Counted from the first letter of the stretch, positions 8,071 to 16,888 are shown. The stretch: 64,000 bases of DNA from Nocardia panacis (GCF_003598715.1 NZ_QZFU01000036.1:62001-126000); one strand, 5' to 3'. The notes: generated by a model not told the origin, from the sequence alone. Numbers and translations: made by a program.

Positions 8071-9339
8071 GTGTCTTTGCCTCAGCCGCCGGAAACGACG
8101 CTGCCCTCCTATCGTGGCGGCCCGATCGCACCCGGTTCGGCGATAGGCGACGACGGACCTCGAGTAGCCATCTACACCCCGGAGTTCGCCGCTGATCCTC
8201 AGCGCGTCTACCTGGAGTTGCGAGCCCGCTACGGATCGCTGGCCCCCGTGGAGATCGCACCGGGAGTTCCGGCGACCCTTGTCGTTGATTACGCGACAGC
8301 GAAGCGGATTCTGCACGACCCCGAGCACTTTCCGGCCGACCCGCGGACCTGGCAGGCGACTGTGCCGCTGGACTGCCCCGTCCGGCCGATGCTGCAGTGG
8401 CGACCGAACGCGCTGCGCAACACCGGAGATGTCCATGCCCGGCTGCGCTCGGCCAACATCTTCGCCCTCAATGGGATCGACCTGCACGCCGCGCAGGCGC
8501 TGGTCGAGCGGATCGCGGCGCCGCTGATCAACACCTTCTGCACGACCGGAAACGCCGATCTGCTCGCACAATTCGTGCGTCCGCTCGTCTTCGAGGTTCT
8601 CAATACGCTCGTCGGCTGCTCACCTGATATCGGCGCACGCGTCGCGCGCGGCATGGCCGCCGTCTTCGACACCTCCGCCGATGCCGAGGAGGGCAACGTC
8701 ATCTTGGAATCGGCGCTGTACGAGCAGACCATGCACAAAATCGCCGAGCCCGGCGATGACATCACCACGCGAATGATCGCGCACAGCGCGAACCTGACCG
8801 AGGAGGAGGTGATTCACCAACTGGTCGTCGTCTACGGGGCCGGGATCGAACCGACAGTCAATCTCATCTCGAATACGTTGCGGCTGATGCTGACCGACGA
8901 CCGCTTCGGCAGTGGGGTGGTCAGCGGCAGCCTCTCGACCGGGGACGCGCTGGAGGAGTTGCTGTTCACCGATCCGCCGCTGGCGAACTTCTGCTTCAGC
9001 TATCCGCGACAGCCGATCCTCATCGACGGCGTCTGGCTGCCCGCCCATCAACCGGTGCTGATCAGCATGTCCGCGTGCAACAACGATCCCGCGGTGCGTT
9101 CCGGAGATTTCACCGCCAATCGATCCCACCTCGCCTGGAGCGCGGGTCCACATGCCTGCCCGGCGAAGGACCTGTCCTCCACCATCGCGCGCGCGGCGAT
9201 AGATCAATTGCTCGATGCGATACCCGAAATGGAATTGGCGGTCCGTATCGAAGAGTTGCAGTGGCGGCCGGGACCCTACCATCGCTCCCTGGCGAGTTTG
9301 CCCGTCGCCTTCGCACCGACACCTCCGATGGTTGGGTGA
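8071..9339 (+). CDS. cytochrome P450, CYP157-like, lacking the ExxR arginine
   Basis: A 422-residue P450. The heme loop LAWSAGPHACPAKD provides the thiolate Cys363, and the I-helix AGIEPT (257-262) keeps the Thr. The K-helix reads LEELLFTDPP (294-303), so the Arg of the ExxR motif is replaced by Phe299. CYP157 enzymes of streptomycetes are the known group with such a missing ExxR, and the TYPRQP-like block here (SYPRQPILIDGVWLPA) also matches them. CYP157s usually sit in conservons with a roadblock protein and a small GTPase, but none is present here. GTG start 8071. Redox partner and substrate unknown. Confidence 0.85.
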   Translation: MSLPQPPETTLPSYRGGPIAPGSAIGDDGPRVAIYTPEFAADPQRVYLELRARYGSLAPVEIAPGVPATLVVDYATAKRILHDPEHFPADPRTWQATVPLDCPVRPMLQWRPNALRNTGDVHARLRSANIFALNGIDLHAAQALVERIAAPLINTFCTTGNADLLAQFVRPLVFEVLNTLVGCSPDIGARVARGMAAVFDTSADAEEGNVILESALYEQTMHKIAEPGDDITTRMIAHSANLTEEEVIHQLVVVYGAGIEPTVNLISNTLRLMLTDDRFGSGVVSGSLSTGDALEELLFTDPPLANFCFSYPRQPILIDGVWLPAHQPVLISMSACNNDPAVRSGDFTANRSHLAWSAGPHACPAKDLSSTIARAAIDQLLDAIPEMELAVRIEELQWRPGPYHRSLASLPVAFAPTPPMVG

Positions 9340-9485
9340 AGTTGTCCTGTCACCGTCGCTGCCGGCGGAATACGCGACGCCGGCGGCTTACGGTGCCGGT
9401 CGGCCCGACTTCGCGATCTTCGTCGGCGGAGGGCATTTGGACGACGATCCCACCGAGGTACACCTCCTGCATGGTCGGTATGCCG

Positions 9486-10397
9486 ATGCCAGGAGGCAGG
9501 CTGACCCACACGGACCGCCGCCGCATCGCGGCGTGGCTGGCCGACGGGCTCGGGTACGCCGACTCGGCCGACCGACCTCGACGATCAGTCGCGAGGTCGC
9601 ACGCAACGGCGCACTCGTCGACTACCTGGCCGAGCCCGCGCAGCAGGCCGCAGGCCATCGCGCCCGCCGCCGCAAACCGGCCCCGGCCCGCCGCGTCCGC
9701 GATCGACGGGCAGTCGACCGAGGCGGCACGCGAGTTCGTGAACCGGTTCGCTGCCCTGCTGGCCGCGACCGGCATGCCCGGGATGACCGCGCGGGTGTTC
9801 GTGTGCCTGCTCACCGCCGACGCCGCCGGCCTGACCGCAGCCGACCTGGTCCGCGAACTGCGGGTCATCCCCGCGTCGGTATCCAAATCCATCGGCTACC
9901 TCGAAGCCATGGAACTGGTGGTGCGCCAACCGGATTCGGGCGGGCGCCGCGAGCGCTACCGCATGGACGACGACGTCTGGCTCCGGGCGTGGCAGGCCGA
10001 CACCGGCGCTCACGGCGAGATAGCGATTGCCGCGCAGCGCGGCATCGAGATCTTCGGCACGGACACCACACCCGGCGCCCGGCTCGCCGAGATGGGCCGG
10101 TTCTTCGCCCGAATCAGCGAGCAGATGCGCGGCAGCGGGCGCGCCGAGACCGTCGGCTCCGACGCACTGACCGTGCTCGCCGCCCTCCTCCACGCCGCCA
10201 GGCCACTCCCCCTGACCGAACTGGCGACCGCGCTCGACTGGCCCCGAGCCCGCGCCATCGCCGCCCTCGACGCGATCGAACGTCAACCGGCCATCGCCGA
10301 TCCACTCGCCCTGCGCACCCTGGGATTCGAAACGTACACCCTCACTACGAGATCGGACCGCCTGAGCCCGATACAACGCCAAGCGCTCCAGAAGTAA
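9486..10397 (+). pseudogene. MarR/GbsR-type regulator with two compensating frameshifts
   Basis: Starts at ATG 9486 (MPGGRLTHTDRRRIAAWLADGLGYA). In related regulators this continues with an EIARRLxRPTSTISREVARNG helix. Here that sequence is found in another frame (RRLGRPTSTISREVARNG, about 9548-9610), as if roughly 13 nt were missing near 9545. By about 9720 the original frame resumes with an intact MarR-like winged helix (GMTARVFVCLLTADAAGLTAADLV, VIPASVSKSIGYLEAMELVVRQ) and a second HTH-like C-terminal part (ARPLPLTELATALDWPRARAI). The reading frame is continuous, so a protein may still be made, but its first HTH is garbled. A sequencing or assembly error cannot be excluded. Confidence 0.65.
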
Positions 10398-10529
10398 GTG
10401 ACGCGGCATCGTGGCGGGAGATTGCCGGCAATGACCTCGGCGCAAGGGGCTTTCGAGTCGACTGTGAGCTGCGCGGTGGGCACGGTGGCGGTAGCGTCGC
10501 CGCCGGTATCCGTATGACAAGGGAGAAGT

Positions 10530-11393
10530 ATGGCCGTCGAGTCGAAGCCGAGCAGTCCACCCGCCGAGTCGATCGGCGCCGTCGGCGGACTGCGGTTGCC
10601 GCCGATCGGATTCGGAACCTATCAGCTCAACGGGGCCGCGGGCGTCGATGCGATCGTCACGGCGATATCGAACGGCTATCGCCTGCTGGACTCCGCGGTC
10701 AACTACGAGAACGAGGGCACCGTGGGTGTCGCGGTGCGGGCCAGTGGCATTCCGCGTGAACAGCTCATCGTGACCTCGAAACTGCCCGGTCGCCATCACC
10801 GGTACGACCAGGCATTGGCGACGATCGAGGAGAGTGTCTATCGGACCGGACTCGAATGGATTGATCTCTATCTCATCCATTGGCCACTGCCGAGACTCGA
10901 CCGCTATGTCGAGGCCTGGCGCGCCCTGATCACCGCGCGCGAGCGCGGAATCGTCCGCCACATCGGCGTATCCAACTTCTTGCCGGAGCATCTGCAACGG
11001 CTCGTCGAGGAGACCGGTGTGCAGGCGGAGGTGAATCAGATCGAGATGCATCCGTACTTCCCGCAGATCGAGGCGCTCGCCTACCATCGCGACCATCGGA
11101 TCGCGGTGCAGGCTTGGAGCCCGCTGGGTCGCGGCACGGATCTGCTCACGCATCCGACGCTCCTGGAAATCGCGGCCCGGCATGGGGTTTCGCCCGCCAG
11201 GATCGTATTGGCCTGGCATACCGCGCTCGGGGCGATACCGCTGCCGAAGGCGGCTTCGGCAGCGCGGCAACGGGAGAACCTGGATCTGTCCTCGTTCGCC
11301 TTGAGCGAGCAGGACATGGACCGCATCACCGCCATGGGCCGCGCGGACGGGCGTGTCGCCAACCAGGACCCGGCCACCCACGAGGAGTTCTGA
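10530..11393 (+). CDS. aldo/keto reductase
   Basis: A 287-residue NADPH-dependent (beta/alpha)8 reductase. The catalytic tetrad is complete: Asp54 and Tyr59 (RLLDSAVNYENE), Lys84 (TSKLPGRHH) and His117 (LIHWPLPR). GVSNFLPEHLQRL and the C-terminal IPLPKAAS phosphate-binding loop are conserved. ATG 10530 follows an AGGGAGA site. It probably reduces an aldehyde or ketone; no pathway partner is certain, though it directly follows the P450 and regulator genes. Confidence 0.9.
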   Translation: MAVESKPSSPPAESIGAVGGLRLPPIGFGTYQLNGAAGVDAIVTAISNGYRLLDSAVNYENEGTVGVAVRASGIPREQLIVTSKLPGRHHRYDQALATIEESVYRTGLEWIDLYLIHWPLPRLDRYVEAWRALITARERGIVRHIGVSNFLPEHLQRLVEETGVQAEVNQIEMHPYFPQIEALAYHRDHRIAVQAWSPLGRGTDLLTHPTLLEIAARHGVSPARIVLAWHTALGAIPLPKAASAARQRENLDLSSFALSEQDMDRITAMGRADGRVANQDPATHEEF

Positions 11394-11437
11394 GCCGGAT
11401 CGCCTGCACCCCAGGACAATCGCGGGCAAGGTCCCGA

Positions 11438-11467
11438 GATGCCGCCGCGCTCGCTCGCGGCGGCATC
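11438..11467 (+). terminator. GC-rich hairpin after the aldo/keto reductase gene
   Basis: Perfect 12-bp stem (GATGCCGCCGCG/CGCGGCGGCATC) with a 6-nt loop, 45 bp after the stop codon. There is no T-run, as is common for actinobacterial intrinsic terminators. Confidence 0.6.
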
Positions 11468-11534
11468 GCCGCGCGCGGCAACCCAACGGCTCGATCGCGA
11501 ACTCTGCCAAAGGGAATCCCGTCTTGCCTACTTC

Positions 11535-11554
11535 GGCGTGATCTATATCACGCC
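11535..11554. promoter_or_regulatory. CRP/FNR-type dyad upstream of the cyclitol operon
   Basis: GGCGTGATCTATATCACGCC: perfect 8-bp arms with a 4-nt spacer, containing GTGA-N6-TCAC, the core recognised by CRP-family regulators. It lies 250 bp upstream of the bicupin start, so action on that promoter is possible but distant. Confidence 0.5.
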
Positions 11555-11770
11555 ATACCACCGCCCGCCCACCCCTTCGGGGGCATCACACTCGCACCCG
11601 ACTCGGTGACACGACAACGACTTCTTTCGCTGCATCGCAACATCTTTCGAAGCCGCGCCGAGCCACACCCAACATATCCCCAACATTGGGAGCAGTGCCG
11701 GAAAACACACCGACTCGGCCCGCACCCCTGTCGAACGCCTTTGGACGCGAAACGAATATTCGCCGTCCGG

Positions 11771-11804
11771 TTGCGCTTTCCGAACGCGGGCCTAATATTT
11801 CGGT
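11771..11804 (+). promoter_or_regulatory. leaderless promoter of the cyclitol operon
   Basis: TTGCGC (11771-11776), a 16-bp spacer and TAATAT (11793-11798), with the start codon 6 nt further on. The spacing implies transcription starting at or next to the ATG. Confidence 0.6.
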
Positions 11805-12560
11805 ATGAGCAAACGCTCCGTGATCATCAGCACACTCGGGGTTCCTTCTCAGGTATACGGAATGCATGGCGGTGCGGGCCGCGCGGAATATGCGGTACAC
11901 GCGCGCCGTTCCCAATTCTTCGGACCGTGGGAAGCATTCGAATGGTCGCTCCTACCCCCAGGCGGAGTCTGCGGTGAGCACCTGCACACCCGCACCGAGG
12001 AGATCTATTTCATTCTCTCCGGATCCGGAGATATGGTCCTGAACGGTGAAATCCGCGATGTCCGGGCGGGCGATGTGATCTTCACCTGCGTCGGAGCCTC
12101 GCACGAATTGCGCAATACACACGACAACGACTTGACCTGGCTGGTGATCGAACTGCTCTCACCGGCAACCGCGAAGGTGTTCGACGAAGTTCACCTCGAC
12201 GACAGCCATCGTTCGGATTCGAAAGGCACCGCAGGAGTCGGCATGACGGAAGTAATCTCGCTTCGCGAACCCGGAATCATCGACGAATTGCCGCTGTCCG
12301 GCCCGATGCGGTCGGTCGGTAGGCATCTGCTCGCCGATGGCGATTCCCTGACATTGCGGACAACGGATCACGAATATGCCGTCTATGTGCTTTCCGGCGT
12401 CGGAACCGTCGAATTCGGGGCGAACACCATCGTGGTCGAGAAGGATACGGCGATCTCCTTGCCGCTCGGCGAGAATGCCGAATTCCGGTCGCTGGGCGAG
12501 CCGTTCGAATTGTTCGTCGCCTCCATGGCCGTCCCGCAGCGCACCGGCGCCGCGGCATGA
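11805..12560 (+). CDS. bicupin protein, first gene of the cyclitol operon
   Basis: 251 residues with two cupin barrels. The first (about 45-130) has PGGVCGEHLHTRTEEIYFILSG, whose His-x-His-x3-Glu pattern is a metal site, followed by GDVIFTCVGASHELRN providing the last His. The second (about 160-245) keeps the fold (YAVYVLSGVGTVEFG) but has no metal His cluster. Cupins of this kind are isomerases, epimerases, dioxygenases or sensors. It opens a five-gene operon and overlaps the next gene by 4 bp (ATGA). Role in sugar-phosphate or cyclitol conversion is inferred only from context. Confidence 0.8.
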   Translation: MSKRSVIISTLGVPSQVYGMHGGAGRAEYAVHARRSQFFGPWEAFEWSLLPPGGVCGEHLHTRTEEIYFILSGSGDMVLNGEIRDVRAGDVIFTCVGASHELRNTHDNDLTWLVIELLSPATAKVFDEVHLDDSHRSDSKGTAGVGMTEVISLREPGIIDELPLSGPMRSVGRHLLADGDSLTLRTTDHEYAVYVLSGVGTVEFGANTIVVEKDTAISLPLGENAEFRSLGEPFELFVASMAVPQRTGAAA

Positions 12561-12934
12561 TCATCAGCCCGCCGGGCCATGCCTCGACCACCTACTTCAC
12601 GGATGCGAACACCGTCACGATACGCACCCCGCTGCGCCGAGGGCATGTGTACACCGAGTGCGAAGCATTCGACATCGTCACCATTTCACCTGGTGGGCAC
12701 TATGAACCGGCGGTCGACGGCACCGAATCGGTCCTCTTCGTCACCGAGGGCTCGGCGAGGATCAGCACGGCCACCGAGGTGCGCGAGGCGACGGCAGGCG
12801 ATGTCGCGACGATCGGCGACGAATCCACGACCCTCGACATCATGACGGACTCCGGATGCACCCTGCTGTGGTTCTCCATTCATTCCCGTCGCGTGACCGA
12901 AAATCTGCCGCCCCGCCTGCCGGGCCGGCAGTAA
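12557..12934 (+). CDS. small cupin-fold protein
   Basis: 125 residues, ATG overlapping the bicupin stop (ATGA). The cupin signature is weak: ISPGGHYEPAVDGTESVLFVTEG has one His and one Glu, and DVATIGDESTTLDI replaces the usual second motif, so metal binding is doubtful. Translational coupling implies it is made with the bicupin; it might be a partner subunit. It is separated by 21 bp from the cyclase gene. Confidence 0.7.
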   Translation: MIISPPGHASTTYFTDANTVTIRTPLRRGHVYTECEAFDIVTISPGGHYEPAVDGTESVLFVTEGSARISTATEVREATAGDVATIGDESTTLDIMTDSGCTLLWFSIHSRRVTENLPPRLPGRQ

Positions 12935-12955
12935 TACCGCAGAGGATAAAGCGTC

Positions 12956-14116
12956 ATGACCGGTGGCAGACCCGCAGCCGATCACATCTGGAGAATGCAA
13001 GCCAAGCAGGATGTCGACTATCCGATCATCCTCACCGACAATCTGTTGGATCCCAATAATCCGGCATTGGCGGAGGCGAGCGGCGGCGGCACGGCGCGCA
13101 GGCTGTTCGTGGTCGATGCCGAAGTGCACCGGCTCCACGGCGACTCCCTGATCCGCTATCTCGACCACTACGGCATCGACCACGCGATTCTCGCGGTGCC
13201 GGTATCGGAATCGACCAAAACCCTGGAAACCGCCCGGCAACTTGCGCGCGATATCGGCGCGCTCGGTCTGCCGCGCAAATCGGTGGGTACGGCGATCGGT
13301 GGCGGAGTTCTACTCGATGTGGCCGGTGTCGCCTTTTCGCTCCTGCGCCGCGGCACACCCTATATTCGTGTCGGCACCACACTGCTCGCGGTGATCGATG
13401 CCGCATTCGGCGTGAAGGTCGGCGTCAATGACGACGGCCAAAAGAACCGGCTCGGCGCCTATTATCCGCCGCGGGCCGCGCTCCTGGATCGCGCATTCCT
13501 CGCCACTCTGCCACACCGGCATCTCGTGAATGGTGCGGGCGAGATAGTGAAACTGGCGCTCATGCTGGATTCCCATTTATTCGACCTCTTGGAACAGCAC
13601 GGCAAACGCGCGATCGACGCGGCATTCCAGCCCGGAGACGACGATGGCCCCCTCGCCGAGATCCTGCGCCGCTCGGTCGGGCACATGCGAGATGAACTGG
13701 CCGCCAACCTCTGGGAGCACGACCTCACCCGATTGGCCGACTTCGGACACGCCATCAGCCCCACCTTGGAAATGCGGGCGCTGCCCGAACTACTGCACGG
13801 CGAAGCCGTCGCGATCGATATGGCCCTGTTCGCGGTCGTCGCCCGCAGGCGCGGGCTGGATCGCGGTGAGACGGATCGGATCCTCGGCCTGCTGCGCGAG
13901 TTGGGCCTGCCGATCCACCACCCGCTGCTGAGTCGATCGATGCTGAGTGCGGCGCTGGCCGCCACGGTGGAACATCGTGATGGGAGACAACGGCTTCCGC
14001 TGCCGGTCGGTATCGGGCAGGCCCGCTTCGTCGACGATGTCACGGTGGACGAACTCGCCGACGCCGCCGAGTATCTGGCCGCGCGCGCCGAGACGACCGC
14101 GGCCGGGGCATTGTGA
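12956..14116 (+). CDS. sugar phosphate cyclase of the C7-cyclitol synthase group (EEVS/EVS-like)
   Basis: 386 residues of the dehydroquinate synthase superfamily. NAD-binding GGGVLLD (116-122), KVGVNDDGQKNRLGAYYPP (154-172), Glu196 and Lys199 (GAGEIVK), His265 (ADFGHAISPTLEM) and His281 (LLHGEAVAIDMA) give the NAD site and the zinc ligands. The DFGHxxSPTLEM form, instead of NFGHTxGHAIE, is what separates sedoheptulose 7-phosphate cyclases (2-epi-5-epi-valiolone, 2-epi-valiolone and desmethyl-4-deoxygadusol synthases) from true AroB. Which product is made cannot be read by eye. The upstream cupins and the downstream dehydrogenase and methyltransferase, all in one operon, support a dedicated secondary pathway rather than shikimate synthesis. 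Confidence 0.88.
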   Translation: MTGGRPAADHIWRMQAKQDVDYPIILTDNLLDPNNPALAEASGGGTARRLFVVDAEVHRLHGDSLIRYLDHYGIDHAILAVPVSESTKTLETARQLARDIGALGLPRKSVGTAIGGGVLLDVAGVAFSLLRRGTPYIRVGTTLLAVIDAAFGVKVGVNDDGQKNRLGAYYPPRAALLDRAFLATLPHRHLVNGAGEIVKLALMLDSHLFDLLEQHGKRAIDAAFQPGDDDGPLAEILRRSVGHMRDELAANLWEHDLTRLADFGHAISPTLEMRALPELLHGEAVAIDMALFAVVARRRGLDRGETDRILGLLRELGLPIHHPLLSRSMLSAALAATVEHRDGRQRLPLPVGIGQARFVDDVTVDELADAAEYLAARAETTAAGAL

Positions 14117-15261
14117 CCGACCCGACTGTGCGGCACCGGTCTGTGCCCGCGCTGGCCGCGATCGTCGAACGGCCCGGCGCCCCATTCCGATTCGAAGAGG
14201 TCACCCTCGACGGGCTGCGGCCGGACGAGATCCGGGTCCGGCTGCACGCCGCCGGTGTCTGCCACACCGATTTGAACGCTCGGGCAGGCAATCTGCCATT
14301 CCCGATGCCCGCGGTTTTCGGGCACGAGGGCGCCGGTGTGGTCGAGGCCGTCGGCACCGCGGTGACAACACCGAAGCCGGGCGAGCGCGTCGTGCTGAGT
14401 TTCGCCTCGTGCGGCGGTTGCCGGGCATGTCGCGCCGGGCGCCCGGTCCGTTGCGGACAGTGGGGCGCGCTAAATCTGAGCGGAGGCAGCCGCCTGGACG
14501 GCACCGCCACACTGCATCGCGAGCACCGGCCGGTGCACGGTCATTTCTTCGGACAGTCCGCCTTCGCGACGCGGGTCACGGTCAACGCGCGCTCCGCGAT
14601 CCCGGTGCCCGATGATGTGCCGTTGGATGTCGCGGCGCCCCTCGGCTGCAGCGTGCAGACCGGAGCCGGTGCGGTGCTGCGGATTCTGCGTCCCACCGTC
14701 GGCAGCAGCCTCGCGATCTTCGGTGCGGGCGCGGTGGGACTGTCGGCGCTGCTCGCCGCCCGGCTCACTCCCGCGGGTCGGATCATCGCCGTCGACCTAC
14801 GTCCCGAACGCTTGGCCATCGCGCGCGAATTGGGCGCCCAACACCTGATCGACGCCCGAGAAGGCGATGTCGCGGCCAGGATTCGGGAGATCAGCGACGG
14901 CGGCGTGCATTACGCACTCGATACCACGGGCGATCCGTCGGCATTGCGGACCGCCGTCGACAGTCTCGCCATCGCCGGTGTCTGCGGCGTGATCGGCGCG
15001 GCGCCACCGAATACCGAGGTGCGCTTGGATATGGCGGCGATGCTCGATCGGCTGCCCCGCCTCATCGGGATCAACCAGGGCGACGCCGATCCGCGATCGT
15101 TCATCCCGCAACTGCTGGAGCTGTATCGAAGCGGTCGGCTTCCGTACGACAAGTTCATTACGCGCTTTCGTTTCTCCGAGATCGAGGCGGCCGCGCAGGC
15201 GGCGGCCCGCGGCGCGGCGATCAAACCGGTTCTGCTGTTCGATGTGGATGAGGTCGAATGA
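14113..15261 (+). CDS. zinc-dependent alcohol dehydrogenase (MDR family)
   Basis: 382 residues, GTG start overlapping the cyclase stop by 4 bp. Catalytic zinc ligands Cys50 (AGVCHTD), His71/Glu72 (FGHEGAG) and Cys179 (LGCSVQTG); structural zinc Cys100, 103, 106 and 114 (CGGCRACRAGRPVRC); Rossmann GAGAVG at 204-209 followed by a VDLR acid that favours NAD. It resembles AdhP/aryl-alcohol dehydrogenases. In this operon it could oxidise or reduce a hydroxyl of the cyclitol formed by the upstream cyclase. Confidence 0.9.
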   Translation: MTDPTVRHRSVPALAAIVERPGAPFRFEEVTLDGLRPDEIRVRLHAAGVCHTDLNARAGNLPFPMPAVFGHEGAGVVEAVGTAVTTPKPGERVVLSFASCGGCRACRAGRPVRCGQWGALNLSGGSRLDGTATLHREHRPVHGHFFGQSAFATRVTVNARSAIPVPDDVPLDVAAPLGCSVQTGAGAVLRILRPTVGSSLAIFGAGAVGLSALLAARLTPAGRIIAVDLRPERLAIARELGAQHLIDAREGDVAARIREISDGGVHYALDTTGDPSALRTAVDSLAIAGVCGVIGAAPPNTEVRLDMAAMLDRLPRLIGINQGDADPRSFIPQLLELYRSGRLPYDKFITRFRFSEIEAAAQAAARGAAIKPVLLFDVDEVE

Positions 15262-16280
15262 CTACCCAAGGGGCTCCCGCTCTGGTCCGGGACATCATGC
15301 ATTCCGCGTTCCTCGCGCGGGCGCTCTACGCTCTGGTCCAACTCGACATACCCGATCTGGTTGCCGCGAACTCGCTTTCGAGTCCCGAGCTGGCAGGCAA
15401 GGTGGGTGTCGACCCCGGCCCGCTGCGCCAGTTGCTGCGGGCGGGCGCGTCGGCCGGGTTGTTCACTACCCGCGAGGATTCGCACGGGGTCACCCGGTAT
15501 TCGCTGACCGACGCGGGAATGGCCCTGACCAAGGATCACCCCTCGGCGACCCGTGACCTGATCACCTGTTTCGAGGGGCCGATCTGGCGCGAATCACTGA
15601 CCGTGCTGCCCGCCCGCGTCGCCGGTGGCCGCACCGGCCCCGAAATCGCGCACGGCGCACCACTTTTCGAACTCCTGAGCAATGATCCGGAGGCGGGCGC
15701 CGCATTCGATCGGCTGATGACCGCCCAGCACGGCGGTGAGCACGCGCTGATCGCCGCGGCCGCCGACCTCGAATGGGCCGCGACACTCGTGGATGTGGGC
15801 GGCGGCACCGGCGGGTTGCTGACGCGGATACTCGCCGCCAATCCGCGGCTGTCCGGCACGCTGTTCGACCAGCCTGCGGTGCTCGAGCATGCCGGTGCGC
15901 TGCTGGCGCGCAGCGCGGTCGCCGATCGGTGCGCGATGCTGCCGGGGAACTTCTTCCACGAAGTCCCGGCAGGCGCGGACGTGTATCTGCTTTCCCACAT
16001 CCTGCACGACTGGGACGACGATCAGTGCCGAACCATCCTGCGCACCTGCGCCGCGGCGATGACACCGCAGAGCAGGCTGCTGATCGTCGAATCGATCCTG
16101 CCCGATGACGACGCCACCGCCCATCCGGCGCGGATGCTGGATCTGGTCATGCTCGCCGTCCTGTCGGGTCGGGAACGGACCCTGGGCGAATACCGGCAAC
16201 TGCTCGAGTCGGCGGATCTGCGACTCCGGCGAGTAGTGCCGACCGGTTCACCGGTCAGCGTGCTGGAGTGTGTCCGCTAG
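15258..16280 (+). CDS. SAM-dependent O-methyltransferase (AdoMet_MTases/dimerisation-domain type)
   Basis: 340 residues with the N-terminal winged dimerisation domain (FLARALYALVQLDIPDLVA) and a class I methyltransferase fold: SAM motif DVGGGTGG (179-186) and the catalytic His250 in LSHILHDWDDDQC, as in plant-type and polyketide O-methyltransferases. The ATG overlaps the dehydrogenase stop by 4 bp, so it is the coupled last gene of the operon. Together with the cyclase it recalls the O-methylation step of gadusol-type cyclitols, although the family is different from mycosporine O-MTs and the substrate is inferred. Confidence 0.9.
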   Translation: MTTQGAPALVRDIMHSAFLARALYALVQLDIPDLVAANSLSSPELAGKVGVDPGPLRQLLRAGASAGLFTTREDSHGVTRYSLTDAGMALTKDHPSATRDLITCFEGPIWRESLTVLPARVAGGRTGPEIAHGAPLFELLSNDPEAGAAFDRLMTAQHGGEHALIAAAADLEWAATLVDVGGGTGGLLTRILAANPRLSGTLFDQPAVLEHAGALLARSAVADRCAMLPGNFFHEVPAGADVYLLSHILHDWDDDQCRTILRTCAAAMTPQSRLLIVESILPDDDATAHPARMLDLVMLAVLSGRERTLGEYRQLLESADLRLRRVVPTGSPVSVLECVR

Positions 16281-16576
16281 GGCCTGTGTCGGAGTCTCAT
16301 TCGGAGGCATCCGTGGCTCAGCTCGTCGCCTGGCAAGCAGGGGGAAGCACTCCTACACACATCTGTAGCCCTCCTGAACAGGACCGATACCAATACTGTG
16401 ACCTTTACCACATAGCGAGCTGCGCCAGTCGGGTGGCATGAAGCCAGACGGCCACCTCGCGATGCGGCCGACGTCCTGTCTTGCGTCAAGATACTGGCAG
16501 GATCTCCCTGGCCATAAGGTTTACGCCAGCGAAGGAGTGACCGTGCTGAACGCGCGGTAAATCCGATGAGCGAACG
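16281..16576. other. intergenic region after the cyclitol operon
   Basis: About 300 bp of lower GC content, including an AT-richer patch near 16390-16410. No hairpin terminator, gene or repeat is evident. It marks the change from the biosynthetic operon to the accessory region. Confidence 0.4.
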
Positions 16577-16588
16577 TAGGCTCTCACG
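16577..16588 (+). promoter_or_regulatory. leaderless -10 element of the 99-residue protein gene
   Basis: TAGGCT at 16577-16582, then 6 nt and GTG 16589. This is the same geometry as the other leaderless starts in the window. Confidence 0.45.
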
Positions 16589-16888
16589 GTGTTGGAGTTC
16601 GCGATTGAAGATCTTCGCCACGTCCGCCTTCGGATTGGGCGATGGCATTTCCGCACTTGGCGCACCTGGGGGATGGAGCTGCCCAAGGGGTACCGCGAAC
16701 CGAAACTGGTCTACGCCGTCGAACTGCTCGACGAGGACGACAGGAGTGTGGGCCAACTTGGCGCGTTCGTCTCAAGGGAGATGGCTGAGGCTTGCGTGGC
16801 GCGGCTCGAGGTCGAAGGTTGTACCGACCTGGTCGTCAATATGATTCCGGTCCACACCCGACTGGAGGACTGGCAGTTCGATCGATAG
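16589..16888 (+). CDS. hypothetical 99-residue protein
   Basis: Begins at GTG 16589 (MLEFAIEDLRHVRLRIGRWH). Charged and aromatic, no Cys cluster except one (VEGCTDL), no membrane segment. The pattern KLVYAVELLDEDDRSVGQLGAFVSREMAEACVARL looks like a small beta-alpha fold. No family is recognised. A -10 box directly in front of the start and normal codon use support a real gene. Confidence 0.6.
   Translation: MLEFAIEDLRHVRLRIGRWHFRTWRTWGMELPKGYREPKLVYAVELLDEDDRSVGQLGAFVSREMAEACVARLEVEGCTDLVVNMIPVHTRLEDWQFDR

Noticed and set aside
8071..9339. Conservon (cvn) locus around the CYP157-like P450
   Set aside because: No histidine kinase-like, roadblock, DUF742 or small GTPase gene is present nearby.
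11560..11590. A fourth copy of the polyketide-cluster promoter module upstream of the cyclitol operon (CACCCCTTCGGGGGCATC)
   Set aside because: The dyad is similar but there is no TAnnnT at 20 nt, and the operon has its own leaderless promoter at 11771-11804.
12956..14116. Sugar phosphate cyclase as housekeeping 3-dehydroquinate synthase (AroB)
   Set aside because: It has the DFGHxxSPTLEM form of C7-cyclitol synthases instead of the AroB NFGHTxGH form, and no shikimate genes are near.
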